From Verrucomicrobiia bacterium (GTDB lineage: Bacteria; Verrucomicrobiota; Verrucomicrobiia; Limisphaerales; Palsa-1400), in NCBI GenBank assembly GCA_025934545.1, contig JAICXV010000232.1, forward strand, positions 1 to 5,187: DNA of 5,187 nucleotides, read 5' to 3'. The position numbers were made by a program, and so were the translations under genes. This document shows positions 4,815-5,187 of this stretch, one piece after another. Every line of letters starts with the position of its first letter. Within the stretch, counting starts at the first letter, position 1. The notes under the pieces were generated by a model. The model worked only from the letters and a program-made list of their open reading frames with translations. It ran no database searches and was not told where the DNA came from.

Positions 4815-5187
4815 AATATTTGTTTCATCGTTAGTTGCGAATTCATCGTCTCGGTCAGTCCGCTTACGCCCAATCCAATCAGACGCAACGGGCGGTTGAC
4901 GAGTTTTTCTCGCGCAAGCAGAAAACATCCGAGGCGATAAACATCGCCGGGTTCGGTGATGGGTTCTTCCACGGAAAATTGTCGCGTCAAAGTGGTGAAA
5001 TCGCCATAGCGGATTTTCACCTGAACAGTGCGCGCGCCGAGATGGCGGTCCTTCAAACGAGTGGCGACGTCTTGCGCTTGCGAGCGAAGGGATTGCCGCA
5101 GGATGCGACGATCGTCGGTGTCACGGTCAAAGGTTTCTTCGCAGCTAATGCTTTTGACGTTGTCGCCCAATTCGAGTTGGCGATCGT
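4811..5187 (-). CDS. dinB: DNA polymerase IV, C-terminal part (5' end outside window)
   Basis: The frame is open from the window end and gives 124 residues. VKSISCEETFDRD, then VATRLKDRHLGARTVQVKIRYGDF (in two blocks), RQFSVEEPI and RPLRLIGLGVSGL are the little-finger domain of Y-family polymerases, which grips DNA. Pol IV copies past damaged bases with low fidelity. The catalytic palm with its aspartates, the fingers and the thumb lie beyond 5187, so activity cannot be judged here. The protein ends SQLTMKQIL; QLTM is a loose match to the QL-type peptide that binds the beta clamp and sits at the expected C-terminus. An internal TTG at 5168-5170 is not the true start, since conserved sequence continues upstream of it. 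The gene leads an operon with the methyltransferase through a 4-base ATGA overlap. No promoter or LexA box is in view. Confidence 0.93.
   Translation of the reverse strand, partial: DRQLELGDNVKSISCEETFDRDTDDRRILRQSLRSQAQDVATRLKDRHLGARTVQVKIRYGDFTTLTRQFSVEEPITEPGDVYRLGCFLLAREKLVNRPLRLIGLGVSGLTETMNSQLTMKQIL

Noticed and set aside
4815..4928. N-terminal extension of the methyltransferase to an ATG at 4928
   Set aside because: The extra 38 residues overlap conserved dinB sequence in another frame and precede the family's normal start.
1..5187. Mobile element, CRISPR array, toxin-antitoxin or defence island
   Set aside because: I saw no terminal inverted repeats, integrase or transposase motifs, spaced direct-repeat array, or recognisable toxin or defence domains on either strand.

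Overview
The window is ordinary chromosomal bacterial DNA of moderately high GC. It is gene-dense and shows no integrase, transposase, CRISPR array, tRNA or rRNA. The protein styles (a secondary EF-G-like GTPase, a Cys-rich Lgt variant with the GRIGCFMAGCCWG signature, a short TPMT-family methyltransferase) suggest a Verrucomicrobiota or related Planctomycetota-Verrucomicrobiota-Chlamydiota bacterium. That placement is inferred from how the proteins read; no search was run.

Layout. Positions 2-211 (+) are the C-terminal end of a HAD-superfamily hydrolase. A small hairpin follows, then a convergent small basic helical protein (261-527, -). Positions 528-818 hold no convincing gene but contain a cluster of TTTCAC/GTGAAA hexamers able to form competing hairpins. 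Downstream is a complete 696-aa EF-G-like translational GTPase (819-2909, +) with altered GTPase motifs. After a short hairpin comes a tiny predicted secreted peptide (3076-3243, +) carrying two DTCECKAK repeats. Two hairpin-forming elements (3246-3306) separate it from a 297-aa prolipoprotein diacylglyceryl transferase family protein (3343-4236, +). On the opposite strand, meeting lgt tail to tail with 2 nt between stop codons, is a two-gene unit: the C-terminal part of DNA polymerase IV (dinB, cut by the window end at 5187) followed by a TPMT-like SAM methyltransferase (4239-4814, -), which starts inside the dinB stop codon (ATGA overlap).

How they work together. The clearest functional unit is the translationally coupled dinB-methyltransferase pair, which would place a damage-tolerance polymerase and a small-molecule methyltransferase under shared expression. 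The Cys-repeat peptide and the Cys-rich Lgt variant lie side by side on the same strand. A link is possible because Lgt modifies cysteine thiols in exported proteins, but the peptide has no lipobox and hairpins lie between the genes. The EF-G-like gene appears to be its own unit.

I see no clear evidence of a large undescribed system. The most original items are the DTCECKAK repeat peptide next to the lgt variant, the TTTCAC/GTGAAA array upstream of the EF-G-like gene, and the substitutions in the GTPase motifs.
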